Shown piece after piece: positions 9,095 to 18,450 of a stretch of DNA of 64,000 nucleotides. Location: NCBI GenBank assembly GCA_963772845.1, contig CAVYYW010000014.1, positions 1,591,487 to 1,655,486 of the forward strand. Direction: 5' to 3'. The notes under the pieces were generated by a model that searched no databases, was not told where the DNA came from, and was given only the letters and a program-made list of their open reading frames with translations. A program made the translations under genes and the position numbers. Numbering within the stretch: position 1 is the stretch's first letter; each line of letters opens with the position of its first letter. The stretch is from CAVYYW01 sp963772845. Its GTDB lineage: Bacteria; Bacillota; Bacilli; Bacillales; Sporolactobacillaceae.

Positions 9095-10633
9095 TTATGA
9101 GCGTTTCCAATTAATATCATAAAGATCTTTACGGCGGTCTTTAAGCTGTGTGACGGTTCCTGCTCTCCGCTGTCTACGCAGCAGTTCAAGATCCACATCA
9201 CCAACAACCACGGTTTCAATATTTGGTGAGCACTCGCCCACTACACCGTCTCTCGGAAAAGCGAAGTCTGAAGGTGTAAAAATGCCGGACTGGGCGTACT
9301 GAATATCCATATTCTCCACTTGAGGAAGGTTGCCGACGGTACCTGAAATAACAGTATAGACTTCATTTTCAATCGCTCTTGCCTGTGCACAATACCTGAC
9401 ACGAAGATAACCTTGTCTTTCATCCGTGCAGAAAGGCGTGAAGATGATATTTGCTCCCATATCTGTCGCTCGGCGGGCCAACTCAGGGAATTGGATGTCA
9501 TAACAAATTAAAATGGCGATTTTACCGCAATCAGTGTCAAATACCCTCACATCATTCCCGGCACTGATGCCCCACCACTTTGCTTCATTGGGGGTAATGT
9601 GAAGTTTATATTGTTTATCAATTGTTCCATCTCTGCGGAACAAGTAAGCGATATTATAAATATGGCCGTTTTCTTCAACAAAATGTGACCCGCCAATAAT
9701 GTTAATATTATACCGGACGGCAAGATCATTAAACAGCTCCAGATATTGCGGAGTAAACTCAGCAAGCCGCCTGACTGCTTCACTTGGACTTTTTTCATCC
9801 AGAAAGGACATCAGCTGGGTTGTAAACAATTCAGGATAAACAGCAAAGTCAGAACCGAAATCGGCTGCCACATCAGCATAATATTCTGCCTGAGAGGCAA
9901 AATCTTCGAAGCTGTTGATTTTTTTCATAGCGTATTGAATAACCGTCATTCTGACAGGAAAGGATGTTTTGAATTGGCGGCGTGTCCGCTTTCGGTACTC
10001 TATATTGTTCCATTCCATTAACGTCGCATATGACTGACTTGCTTTGTCATCAGGTAAGTAGTCGGTATTCAGTCTCTTAACCGTAAAACCGTTTAAGAGC
10101 TGAAATGTTAACACCGGATCATAAATGTTATGTTCTATTACCTGGTCAACATATTGCCGCGGGCTCATTTCTTTTGCGTGTTTTTGATAATTTGGAATGC
10201 GACCGCCAATTAGGATGCTTTTCAGATTCAATTCACGAGCAAGATCCTTCCGTGCCTCATATAACCGCCGCCCGATTTTCATCCTTCTGAACTCTGGATG
10301 GACCATCACTTCAATCCCGTAAAGGTTTTCCCCATCAGGATTATGGTTTGTGATATAGCCTTCATCTGTAATTTCATCCCACGTATGCTGATTATCATAT
10401 TCATCAAAATTCACTATCAAGCTAGAGCAGGATCCTATTATCTCCCCGTCGTAAGAGACACAAAACTGGCCTTCAGGAAATATTTTTAAATGGCTGACGA
10501 TCTGCTCATGTTTCCAAGGCTCCATTCCTGGAAAGCATATTCTTTGCAATTCAAGCAGCCGATCGATATCGGATTCAACAATGTGCCGAATTTCTACTTT
10601 GTTCTCAAATTGGGAAATATCAATTTTTGGCAT
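9095..10633 (-). CDS. yhcX: GNAT acetyltransferase-carbon/nitrogen hydrolase fusion (YhcX-like)
   Basis: 512 residues with two enzyme domains. Residues ~14-190 are a GNAT fold with the acetyl-CoA segment VMVHPEFRRMKIGRRLYE. Residues ~225-495 are a nitrilase-superfamily domain whose catalytic triad is visible: Glu268 (YPELFTT), Lys343 (YKLHIT) and Cys377 (ILICYDIQFPE). B. subtilis YhcX has the same length and architecture, and its neighbours yhcW and yhcV follow here in the same order. The substrate is unknown; the fusion suggests one molecule both acylated and hydrolysed at an amide or nitrile. ATG at 10633 has an AAAGGAG site. It is preceded by the HAD phosphatase gene and followed by a terminator. 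Confidence 0.92.
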   Translation of the reverse strand: MPKIDISQFENKVEIRHIVESDIDRLLELQRICFPGMEPWKHEQIVSHLKIFPEGQFCVSYDGEIIGSCSSLIVNFDEYDNQHTWDEITDEGYITNHNPDGENLYGIEVMVHPEFRRMKIGRRLYEARKDLARELNLKSILIGGRIPNYQKHAKEMSPRQYVDQVIEHNIYDPVLTFQLLNGFTVKRLNTDYLPDDKASQSYATLMEWNNIEYRKRTRRQFKTSFPVRMTVIQYAMKKINSFEDFASQAEYYADVAADFGSDFAVYPELFTTQLMSFLDEKSPSEAVRRLAEFTPQYLELFNDLAVRYNINIIGGSHFVEENGHIYNIAYLFRRDGTIDKQYKLHITPNEAKWWGISAGNDVRVFDTDCGKIAILICYDIQFPELARRATDMGANIIFTPFCTDERQGYLRVRYCAQARAIENEVYTVISGTVGNLPQVENMDIQYAQSGIFTPSDFAFPRDGVVGECSPNIETVVVGDVDLELLRRQRRAGTVTQLKDRRKDLYDINWKRS

Positions 10634-10692
10634 TTATTTTCTCCTTTAATAAGTTCCTTCATGAAATAATTCCACCGAATCCCTCAATTCAA

Positions 10693-10718
10693 ACCCGCTG
10701 ATTAGAGAGTCAGCGGGT
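10693..10718 (-). terminator. hairpin overlapping the 3' end of the yhcW-like gene
   Basis: 9-bp stem ACCCGCTGA/TCAGCGGGT that includes the yhcW stop codon. On the minus strand it is followed only by TTTGAATTG, so it is a weak or partial terminator before the yhcX-like gene. Confidence 0.4.
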
Positions 10719-11382
10719 CTTGAGAGAATCTATTAAACAAATCAGCAATTGAAATGTTCTCTAAAGAGGATAGTTTTTCTGCTTCTTCCGGAAACGTAAG
10801 CTGACGGGTCATATCATTCGGAACAACGAAACAATGTATTCCTGCAGCAACAGCTGACTTTGCTCCATTCGCCGAATCCTCAAAAGCCACTGCTTCATGC
10901 GGCTCTACACCTAGTCCTCTTACCGTTTGCAGGTACAAGGCCGGGTGAGGTTTTGCTTCCTCAACATCATCTGCTGTTTGGACAAAATCGAAATAATCCA
11001 ATAGACCTAACCTTTCTAAATGTCCCGTAGCCCATCCCGCTTCCGAGCTTGTTGAAAGACCTAATTTCAGGCCATTTTCTTTCCCGTTTCGAATCAGCCT
11101 TTCCGCACCTGGAAGCGGCTGTAATTTCTCTATCAGCTCAGCCATTAATTCCTTGCGTTCAGAGTAAAAAGAATGACGGTCTATTTTTTTACCGCTTTTT
11201 TCCTGCAGATAATCAACCGCATCAAAATATCCGCCATGTGAGCCGATCGACTGGCTCCAGATACTCAATGGAAGATGGACTTTATAACGATTATAAATGG
11301 TTTGAGTAGCATTATACATTTGACTTTCCGTGTCTAGAATTAGGCCGTCAAAGTCAAATACAATGGCTTTTAGCTGTGTCAT
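10702..11382 (-). CDS. yhcW: HAD-superfamily phosphatase (YhcW-like)
   Basis: 226 residues from ATG 11382. The nearly ideal TTGGAGGTATAT leader selects this start over the in-frame codon 12 bases earlier. HAD motif I is FDFDGLILDTE near residues 9-19 (nucleophile Asp10, acid/base Asp12). Motif II is LGLSTSSEAG, motif III Lys is in EEAKPHPALYL, and motif IV is AFEDSANGAKSA. The cap after motif I is the helical kind of beta-phosphoglucomutase-like phosphatases. B. subtilis YhcW is the obvious counterpart and stands beside yhcX and yhcV as here. The physiological substrate is unknown. Confidence 0.92.
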   Translation of the reverse strand: MTQLKAIVFDFDGLILDTESQMYNATQTIYNRYKVHLPLSIWSQSIGSHGGYFDAVDYLQEKSGKKIDRHSFYSERKELMAELIEKLQPLPGAERLIRNGKENGLKLGLSTSSEAGWATGHLERLGLLDYFDFVQTADDVEEAKPHPALYLQTVRGLGVEPHEAVAFEDSANGAKSAVAAGIHCFVVPNDMTRQLTFPEEAEKLSSLENISIADLFNRFSQDPLTL

Positions 11383-11536
11383 ATATACCTCCAAAATGTA
11401 TGCTTATTATTTAATTTGCCCATTTCATCATAACAAATGCCTGCTGTACATTCATTCTTTACGAATATTGCAGACCATTAAGGAGCTTTGATCTGCTTGT
11501 TGAGAACAACACAGAGAAAACAGTAAGCAAAAAAAT

Positions 11537-11565
11537 CAGACTGTCGAGGCTTGCTCGACAGTCTG
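11537..11565 (-). terminator. terminator downstream of the yhcV-like gene
   Basis: 12-bp perfect stem CAGACTGTCGAG/CTCGACAGTCTG with a 5-base loop, followed on the minus strand by ATTTTTTTGC. It lies 35 bp after the yhcV stop codon. Confidence 0.92.
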
Positions 11566-11600
11566 GCAAAAAAATCTGATTAAGGGATCTTTCTTTTTGA

Positions 11601-12032
11601 TTATTTTGGTTCTGAAGGGGTCGAAATACTTGATAAAGCAGCCCCTGCTTCTTGCTGACTGGTGAATTCTGTTGCAACATCTCCAAGAGAAACCATGCCG
11701 ACCATCTGATTCTGATCGACCACGGGCAGCCGGCGCAGCTGATTGTCCGACATCAGACGGCTTGCTTCTGCTACGTCCATGCTCGTATTAGCCGTAATTA
11801 AATTACCGCTCGACATGCATTCCGATACTTTTGCTGTTTCATTACCAGTTTTTGCAGTCGATCTTAACGTAATATCCCGGTCAGTAATCATTCCTCTTAA
11901 TTGGCCGTTTTCTACAACGGGCAATGCCCCAACATTATGCTGGCTCATCAGCTCAGCAGCTTCCTTCAATGACTGTTCCGGTGTCACAGAAACAACGTTT
12001 TTTGACATGATATCAGCTAATTTTTTTGTCAA
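11601..12032 (-). CDS. yhcV: CBS-domain pair protein (YhcV-like)
   Basis: 143 residues from TTG 12032. The GGAAAGGGGG site sits correctly for this TTG, while the ATG 33 bases upstream would put the site inside the coding region. Two CBS domains fill the protein: DIMSKNVVSVTPEQSLKEAA to MITDRDITLR, and ECMSSGNLITANTSMDVAEA to MVSLGDVATEF. Paired CBS domains bind adenosyl ligands such as AMP, ATP or SAM and usually regulate a partner; this protein has no partner domain of its own. B. subtilis YhcV has the same size and neighbours. A terminator follows. The broken MBL-fold gene lies 65 bp upstream on the same strand. Confidence 0.92.
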   Translation of the reverse strand: MTKKLADIMSKNVVSVTPEQSLKEAAELMSQHNVGALPVVENGQLRGMITDRDITLRSTAKTGNETAKVSECMSSGNLITANTSMDVAEASRLMSDNQLRRLPVVDQNQMVGMVSLGDVATEFTSQQEAGAALSSISTPSEPK

Positions 12033-12096
12033 ATTAAATCCCCCTTTCCTTTTTAGTGTGGCCATTTCCTTTAACGTTCATCAGTACAAATTATGG

Positions 12097-12967
12097 TTAT
12101 GACCCTGCTTTAAAAGCAGTCCGGTGCGGAGCATGTTCATAAGTGAAAGCGATGTGCGTACCATCACTCACAGCAACAATCGTTCCAAGTCTGTCTGTTC
12201 GATAGACAGGGATCTTAAGATATTTCAACCTGCTGATCACCGCTTTAGAGGGAAAACCATATCGGTCCCTTTTAGCAACCGAAATGATGGCGGCGTCCGG
12301 ATTAACTTCTTTAAGGAAAGGTAAGGTTGAGCCTGTGTCAGCGCCATGATGTCCTATTTTTATTACATCAGCCTGCACATCCACATGGTGGCTGAGCAAT
12401 TGCGTTTCACTTTGCTCTCCCGCATCAGCCATCAGCAAAAAACTATTTTGTTTATAAAGACATTTTATTACATAGCTTTCATCATTTAAGGAATCATAAT
12501 GACCATGGATGGGACCAATAAATTTTAATACCACATTCGGTTCTACCGCAATTTTGTCTCCTGATTTAGCCATAAAAATCATTATTGCCTGCTTTTTTAA
12601 GGCTTTTCTTAATGAGGCATACGTTTCTGTGCTATGTGAAACATTGGGCATGTAAAAAGCTTTAACTTTAAAATGCTTTACAAGCTCAGGCAGCGCCCCA
12701 ATATGATCATGATGAGGGTGTGTAGCAATGATCGCGTCAAGCGTTTCAACCCCATGTTCTTTAAGATATTTCTCCAAAGTGGCTGCTGCAGGCTTCGCAC
12801 CGGCATCGACCAGAATATGCTTGCCCTCTGGGCGTTGCGATTAGAATACTGTCTGCCTGTCCAACATCAATAAAATGAACTTTCATATAACTGCTTTTAG
12901 CGGCACTTATTTGTGGACTGATTTGAGCCAGTATGACAATTAAGAACAGCAGAACCGCACGTTTCAT
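12097..12967 (-). pseudogene. secreted ComEC-like metallo-beta-lactamase-fold hydrolase, broken by a 1-base frameshift
   Basis: The N-terminal part (MKRAVLLFLIVILAQISPQI) is a signal peptide followed by MKVHFIDVGQADSILI, the first strand of ComEC-type MBL domains. The frame then shifts near 12824-12826, in a GGG run on the minus strand. The second frame resumes immediately with the expected ILVDAGAKPAA and the zinc motif HPHHDHIG, then runs intact to the end (IKIGHHGADTGS, VPVYRTDRLGTI). Deleting one G would restore a ~290-residue protein. ATG 12967 has an AAGGAGAG site. Standalone secreted proteins of this kind are common in Bacilli and their substrates are mostly unknown. The clean repair by one base suggests a sequencing error or very recent inactivation. 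Confidence 0.85.
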
Positions 12968-13062
12968 TTTCTCTCCTTCTTTCATTGCTTGCTTCTATAC
13001 CTTTATCATCACCCGTCTTGAAATTTTTATGAATTCTTGCTTTAGTGAAGTTTCGGTTCATA

Positions 13063-13087
13063 AAAAAGAGCCGCACTGATGGCGGCT
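13063..13087 (-). terminator. terminator downstream of yhbH
   Basis: Stem AGCCGC/GCGGCT with a 7-base loop, followed on the minus strand by CTTTTTTATG. It begins 6 bp after the yhbH stop codon. Confidence 0.85.
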
Positions 13088-13092
13088 TGAAG

Positions 13093-14244
13093 TTAAGATT
13101 CAACTTCAGTATTAGGAAAAAAGTGTTTTAAGGCATAATAAACGTCTCTTTTTTGTTTTAAAATAAATGAATGAAATGCTTTAGAAGGAAGGCCTTTAAA
13201 AACATTCATAAGTGTACTTTGCCTGTTGTACGGATTAATTTCTCCGTAACCAAAAAAACCGGTACGCTCGAGAATGGCTTCGAGTATTTCTGCGCACTTT
13301 TTATTGTCAGAGGTCAGATTGTCGCCGTCAGAGAAGTGAAAAGGATAGACCGTGTATGTGTCAGAGGGATATTCCTGTTCCATAACATCAAGTGCCAGCT
13401 GGTATGCTGATGAGCAGATGGTTCCGCCACTCTCTCCTTTAGAAAAAAAAGCCTCTTCCGATACCCTTTTGGCAGCAGTATGGTGGGCAATAAATTCGAT
13501 ACTGACATTGTCGTACTTCGTGTGTAAAAACCTCGTCATCCAAAAGAAAAAGCTTCTGGCAACCATTTTCTCAAACTGTCCCATGCTTCCGCTAGTGTCC
13601 ATCAATGCCATAACAACGGCTTTTTGATCAGGCTGTTCAATCTCATCCCAAGTTTTAAAGCGAAGGTCATCTTCAATGATGGGATGCACTGCTGCCTCGC
13701 CTGACTGAGCATGACGTTTTATGGCACTTATAATCGTTCTCCGCTTGTCAATGTTGCCGAGGAGTCCTTTCTTTCTTATATCACGAAAATCAATGGACGA
13801 TGACACAATGTCATCATTCTTAGGGTGGTCTAGTACTGGAAGTGCAAGCTCATTGTATAGAGCTTCCTCAATATCGACCAGTGTGACATCAGCTTCTTCG
13901 TAATCCACGCCTGGCTGGTCTCCTCCACCAGTACCTTCACCCTTTTTTTGCTCAGCAGGCTTTTGAGGAGCCCTTGCAATGACATCTCCCACTTTTGAAT
14001 CACCATTTCCCTGTCCTGCGTGGGAGCTTTTTTGCCATTGATAACGAATCTTATATTCATCAAGAGAACGGATCGGCAGCCTTGTCACTTGTTGACCATT
14101 GGACATAATAATAGATTCTTCACTAATTAAATCCGGCAGTGCACTTTCAATAGCTTCCTTAACCTTTCTTTTGTGACGCTCCTGGTCTGAGTAGCCTTTA
14201 CGATGCAGATCCCATTGTTCCTCTGAAACCGTAAATTTATTCAC
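13093..14244 (-). CDS. yhbH: YhbH, DUF444 protein with a VWA-like domain (sporulation/stress)
   Basis: 383 residues, family-length. A charged N-terminal region with the typical Gly-rich linker (about 95-115) leads to a VWA-like domain carrying the metal site motif MALMDTSGSMG (DTSGS at 216-220) and a second acidic motif FHFSDGDNL. YhbH/YeaH proteins act with the PrkA kinase; in E. coli yeaG-yeaH form one operon, and in B. subtilis yhbH is next to prkA. Here signal peptidase and a 1.4-kb repeat block separate it from prkA. The start is GTG 14244, with GAGGAGGG about 8 bp upstream. A terminator follows the stop codon at once, so transcription into the MBL gene is probably independent. Confidence 0.95.
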   Translation of the reverse strand: MNKFTVSEEQWDLHRKGYSDQERHKRKVKEAIESALPDLISEESIIMSNGQQVTRLPIRSLDEYKIRYQWQKSSHAGQGNGDSKVGDVIARAPQKPAEQKKGEGTGGGDQPGVDYEEADVTLVDIEEALYNELALPVLDHPKNDDIVSSSIDFRDIRKKGLLGNIDKRRTIISAIKRHAQSGEAAVHPIIEDDLRFKTWDEIEQPDQKAVVMALMDTSGSMGQFEKMVARSFFFWMTRFLHTKYDNVSIEFIAHHTAAKRVSEEAFFSKGESGGTICSSAYQLALDVMEQEYPSDTYTVYPFHFSDGDNLTSDNKKCAEILEAILERTGFFGYGEINPYNRQSTLMNVFKGLPSKAFHSFILKQKRDVYYALKHFFPNTEVES

Positions 14245-14360
14245 CCTCTACCCTCCTCACTTTCTATTTCCGCTTGAAAAGAGGGGTCTTGTTTTATCTT
14301 ATGCAGGTCAAACCAGAAATTGATTCAAATAGAAAACTTGATGATGACGTTTACTCGCAA

Positions 14361-14407
14361 AAAATCGTTTGGCACCTGATTTTAAAGCTCAGGAGCCAAA
14401 CGATTTT
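14361..14407 (-). terminator. terminator downstream of signal peptidase I
   Basis: A long inverted repeat, AAAATCGTTTGGC with inner CCTGA pairing with TCAGG then GCCAAACGATTTT, overlapping the last base pairs of the signal peptidase stop codon. The T-run is short on the minus strand. Confidence 0.75.
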
Positions 14408-14957
14408 AATTTAGTAATTGAAATTTTGCCATTGGCCAATAACGAAGGTCAACTTTTCCGACTATCTGATTAATATCGACAAATCCGAATACCCTGCTGT
14501 CCACAGAATTTTGACGATTATCCCCCATCACCCATATCTTACCTTTAGGGACTGTCATTTGACCCGTCAGACCTTTTAACGTGTAATCTCCTGTCAGCTG
14601 ACCGCTTACAAGCTGTTTTTTGTATGGCTTGAGATACGGTTCTTTCTTAGCTTTTCCATTGACGTATAAGGTATCATTCTTATATTCAATCTTGTCTCCA
14701 GGAAGTCCGATAACTCTTTTCACATAATCTTCCGTTTTCGTGGCATGAAAAATCACGATATCAAAACGATGCGGTTTTGTTATATCATAATCTATTTTGT
14801 TGACAATCAGCCGGTTGCCATCCTGCAGCGTCGGCATCATTGATTGCCCTTCCACGATATAATTTGTAAATATAAAGCTTCGTACAAGAACGGCGATCAC
14901 AACGGCGATCACTAATGCTTTGATCCACTCGAACGCCTCGTTCTTCTGCTTCTTCAT
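14406..14957 (-). CDS. sipT: type I signal peptidase (SipS/SipT-like)
   Basis: 183 residues, typical of the short Bacillus enzymes. A single N-terminal membrane anchor (about 11-30) is followed by the extracellular catalytic domain. The nucleophile is Ser39 in VEGQSMMPTL and the general base is Lys80 in DYVKRVIGLPGDKI. The conserved box MGDNRQNSVDSRVFG is present. It cleaves signal peptides from exported proteins at the outer membrane face. ATG 14957 follows AGGTTCTTAG (weak GGAGG-type site GGAGGTT). Which of the Sip paralogues it corresponds to is not certain; the symbol is by similarity. It lies between prkA and yhbH. Confidence 0.93.
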   Translation of the reverse strand: MKKQKNEAFEWIKALVIAVVIAVLVRSFIFTNYIVEGQSMMPTLQDGNRLIVNKIDYDITKPHRFDIVIFHATKTEDYVKRVIGLPGDKIEYKNDTLYVNGKAKKEPYLKPYKKQLVSGQLTGDYTLKGLTGQMTVPKGKIWVMGDNRQNSVDSRVFGFVDINQIVGKVDLRYWPMAKFQLLN

Positions 14958-15177
14958 CTAAGAACCTCCATCAGAAACAATAATAATTTCACTTTACATG
15001 ATAATACTCTATTGCACAACATTTCCGCAGTAATTCCACATTTCAATAAAATGGAGGTTTTCTAAAGGATTGTTTCGAATTAAAAAGTCTTAGATCATAA
15101 GTCTTAACAATGTTTTTAAATCGTAAACCAAAGAAAGCGTGGCCACTTAAAAAGCCCACGATTTTGAAAAAAGGAAC

Positions 15178-15870
15178 CCACTCAGCTCGGTTGTTGATTT
15201 TCGTTCCAGGCTGCGCTTTCCGCGGGTGGACAGTGAGCCTCCTGATACATAAGATCATGTTTTTCGCTGTGGGGTCTCACCTTGTCTGCTGATTCCGCAG
15301 GACTTGAAACAACATCCTTGAATCCACATCGCACAAAGAAAATGCGGATCCAATACTATTGAAAGCGAAAATACCCTCGCTTTCCGCGGGCAATGCCTCA
15401 GCTAACTTTGGCGTGGTTTCATGTTTGCCAAAGTGGATCTTCGGACGCGTGCTGATTCCGCAGGACTTGAAACAACATACCTTGAATTCACATCGCACGA
15501 TGAAAATGCCGATCCAATACTTTGAAAGCGGAAATACCCTCGCTTTCCGCGGGCGATTCGCGAGCCTCCTCGCGCCTTAAGGCAACGTTTGCGCTGCGGG
15601 GTCTCGCTTAGATCGCTAATTCCGCAGGACTTGAAACAGCATCCTTGAATCCGCACCGCACGATGAAAATGCAAAGCATTTTCGAGGAGTCTCGGGTATT
15701 TCTTGCTTTCAACTCTGGGCATGCGTATTTTCGAGGAGTCTCGGGTATTTCTGGCTCCATCTATGTGCATGCGCATTTTTAAGGAGTCGCTCACCTTCCG
15801 CTTCAATTAAATTGTTTGTTTCCTGGCTAATCAGTCAAATTGTGAATTTGAGCCGTTTTAATACATTTTC
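15178..15870 (+). repeat. mosaic intergenic repeat, copy 2 (longest)
   Basis: This 1.4-kb gene-free stretch contains at least three head-to-tail modules, each opening with CGCTTTCCGCGGG (15210, 15377 and 15540 approx.). One is of the CCTCAGCTAACTTTGGCGTGG type with a CTTTGGCG/GCCAAAG hairpin. Two are of the GAGCCTCCT...GGGGTCTC type. They are linked by GCAGGACTTGAAACA blocks. Three tandem units of the CATTTTCGAGGAGTCTCGGG kind follow (15670-15790), then CCGCTTCAATTAAA and GTGAATTTGAGCCGTTTTAA. No supported ORF. The remaining ~350 bases to 16240 show nothing identifiable. Confidence 0.82.
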
Positions 15871-16243
15871 CTCTTACACTGGACATGAGATTTCCAGTTG
15901 CCCTCCACTAATCCCGATTGCCCGAGCATCACTTCTCGAACGTCTACGAGTTGCGAAGAGGAATCCAGCTTGGAAGCTCCCAGGCACCTTTGTCAACTCC
16001 GGTTGGCAATGATGTCTTGAAGAGTGGTGCCTCATCTATCCTGCCCGATTCATTGAATCACTCTAGAGAGATGAAACGAATAATTACAGCTCATCGCTTC
16101 GCATAGGCATTTCCTTCATGCGGTGTGGAATCCAAGATGCTGTTTAAGTCGGAGTTTTTTCTGTGGTCACCAGAAAGCGAGCGACTTACCACTAAAATAA
16201 TTTAATGCCCAACAACGTTTACGATACAGTCTATTAACTAGAC

Positions 16244-16274
16244 AAAAAAAGGCCGGATCCCTATGGATCCAGCC
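16244..16274 (-). terminator. terminator downstream of prkA
   Basis: Stem GGCCGGATCC/GGATCCAGCC with one mismatch and a CTAT loop, followed on the minus strand by TTTTTTTGTC. It is about 80 bp past the prkA stop codon. Confidence 0.85.
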
Positions 16275-16354
16275 AGCCCCGATTTTCTATTCTCTATCCT
16301 ATGCTTCTATGGTTTATGCCTAAGACCTAATCCAGTCAGGCAAATCGTTCATTA

Positions 16355-18250
16355 CTACCTGTTCAATAGACTACCCACATACCTTAGCAGCTCATTTGCT
16401 GAAACATGATTATAGCCATGCTCATCAACCAGGCGCCTGATGACTTCGTTGACACGTTTTAACTGAGTCTCATCCGGCGTCTTTGAAGAGGTGGTAATTT
16501 TCACAACATCCTTCAGGTCTGCAAACAGTTTTTTCTGAATGGCTTCTCTCAGCCTTTCGTGAGACTGGTAATCAAACCTTTTTCCTTTCCGTGCGTAAGC
16601 AGAGATACGAATCAATATTTCTTCACGGAACGCCTTTTTCGCATTTTCCGAGATTCCGATTTGCTCTTCAATTGAGCGCATCAGTTTTTCATCAGGCGGC
16701 ATCTCTTCTCCTGTCAGCGGATCATGAAGCTTATTCTGGTGGCAGTAAGCTTCAACATTATCAAGATAATTGTCCATCAATGTCTTGGCCGACTCTTCAA
16801 AAGAATAAACAAAGGCCTTTTGTACCTCGCTTTTTGCAATATCATCATATTCTTTTCTTGCCGTCACGATGTATTGAAGATACTTCTCCTTATGTTCCTT
16901 TGAAATTGACGGATGGTGGTCAAGACCATCCTTAATTGACCTCAGAATATCGAGTGCATTAATCGATGCAACGTCCTTGCGAATCATTGCAGATGAAATC
17001 CGGTTGATGACATAACGGGGATCAATGCCTTCCATCCCTTCATCATTCGATTCATTTTTTAATGATTCCAGGTCCGTTTCATTCACTTCTTCTACATTTT
17101 CACCATTGTAAAGCCGCAGTTTCTTCATCACATCAATGCTTTTATTTTTTGGTTCTTTAAGCCGCGTCAATATTGAAAAAATCGCAGCTGTTCTCAAGGC
17201 ATGGGGAGCAATATGAATATCTTTCATTTCACTCTCTTCAATCATTTTTTTGTAAATTTCTTCTTCAGCACTCACTTTGAGGTTATATGGGATCGGCATA
17301 ACAATCATTCGGGAGTGCAGCGCTTCATTTTTCTTTTGGCTGATAAACGAACGGTATTCAGATTCGTTAGTATGTGCGATGATTAGTTCATCAGCGGAAA
17401 TCAAGGCAAATCTTCCGGCTTTGAAATTTCCTTCTTGTGTTAATGATAATAAGTGCCATAAGAATTTTTCATCACATTTCAGCATTTCCTGGAATTCCAT
17501 TAAGCCGCGGTTAGCTTTGTTTAATTCCCCATCAAACCGGTAAGCACGCGGATCCGATTCAGAACCATAAACAGCAATCGTGGAAAAATCGATGCTTCCT
17601 GTTAAGTCGGCAATATCCTGGGACTTTGGATCCGATGGACTAAAAGTGCCGATACCAGTCCGCTTTTCTTCAGACAGAAAAATTCTTTCCACTTTAACGT
17701 TTTCGATTCGTCCATCATACTCCTTTTCAAGCTTCATCATGTTCAGAGGAGAAAGGGTTCCTTCAATCCTAATCCCGTACTCTTCATAGAAATCATCTCT
17801 AAGGTTTTCTGGAATCAGGTGCAATGGATCTTCAGACATCGGACAGTCTTTGATCGCATAAATCGCTCCTTCTTCTGTTTTTGAATACTTTTCAAGCCCC
17901 CGCTTTAACAGACTGACAATCGTCGACTTACCTCCACTTACAGGTCCCATCAACAGCAAAATTCTTTTCTTTACATCTAGCTTTCTTGCTGCAGGATGAA
18001 AATATTCTTCAACCAGCCGCTCAATGGAATCCTCAAGGCCGTAAATTTCCCCGTCAAAAAAATGATAGTGTTTTTTCCCATTTTCTTCAGTGATCCCTGC
18101 TTGCTGAATCATATGATAGAGCCTAGCATGGGCGGACTGTGCAATGATTGGACGGTTCTTGACCATCCTTAAATATTCCTGGAATGTACCTTCCCATTTC
18201 AACGACTCATCCTTTTCACGGTGCTCTCTGATCCTGTCTAGAAAGTCCAT
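16355..18250 (-). CDS. prkA: PrkA AAA+ serine protein kinase/protease
   Basis: 631 residues from ATG 18250 (MDFLDRIREHREKDESLKWE). GGGGGATAAC upstream decides this start over longer frames. The N-terminal PrkA AAA domain has Walker A GPVSGGKST at about 102-110, and later the Ala/Asp-rich segments DLTGSIDFSTIAVYG and FALISADELIIAHTN. The C-terminal PrkA domain is intact to the end (HGYNHVSANELLRYVGSLL). PrkA is expressed during B. subtilis sporulation; it was described as a kinase and more recently as an ATP-dependent protease. Its functional partners YhbH and SpoVR are encoded 2 kb and 13 kb downstream. A small membrane peptide gene diverges 200 bp upstream. Confidence 0.96.
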   Translation of the reverse strand: MDFLDRIREHREKDESLKWEGTFQEYLRMVKNRPIIAQSAHARLYHMIQQAGITEENGKKHYHFFDGEIYGLEDSIERLVEEYFHPAARKLDVKKRILLLMGPVSGGKSTIVSLLKRGLEKYSKTEEGAIYAIKDCPMSEDPLHLIPENLRDDFYEEYGIRIEGTLSPLNMMKLEKEYDGRIENVKVERIFLSEEKRTGIGTFSPSDPKSQDIADLTGSIDFSTIAVYGSESDPRAYRFDGELNKANRGLMEFQEMLKCDEKFLWHLLSLTQEGNFKAGRFALISADELIIAHTNESEYRSFISQKKNEALHSRMIVMPIPYNLKVSAEEEIYKKMIEESEMKDIHIAPHALRTAAIFSILTRLKEPKNKSIDVMKKLRLYNGENVEEVNETDLESLKNESNDEGMEGIDPRYVINRISSAMIRKDVASINALDILRSIKDGLDHHPSISKEHKEKYLQYIVTARKEYDDIAKSEVQKAFVYSFEESAKTLMDNYLDNVEAYCHQNKLHDPLTGEEMPPDEKLMRSIEEQIGISENAKKAFREEILIRISAYARKGKRFDYQSHERLREAIQKKLFADLKDVVKITTSSKTPDETQLKRVNEVIRRLVDEHGYNHVSANELLRYVGSLLNR

Positions 18251-18450
18251 GTTATCCCCCCAACTCATTTCACCACTATACAATAGCCTATGCACCAAGG
18301 GTAAGTTGTTTTCCTTAAACTTAAAGAAGATTTGTCTATCCCAATAAAGATATGTTAATTTCAGAAGATTTAAAACATATCATTCCCAAGCATGAAAACT
18401 TTCGTTATACTATATAAGTAGATTGACAATCGTGAAGGGGGCAATCGGCC

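Noticed and set aside
13314..13627. Two open frames on both strands inside yhbH
   Set aside because: Both are shadows of the well-conserved yhbH coding region.
15402..15806. A 134-residue open frame on the minus strand within the 15-kb repeats
   Set aside because: It lies entirely inside repeat copy 2, is rich in Arg, Cys and Ser as expected from antisense repeat translation, has no ribosome site and recurs in pieces at the other repeat copies.
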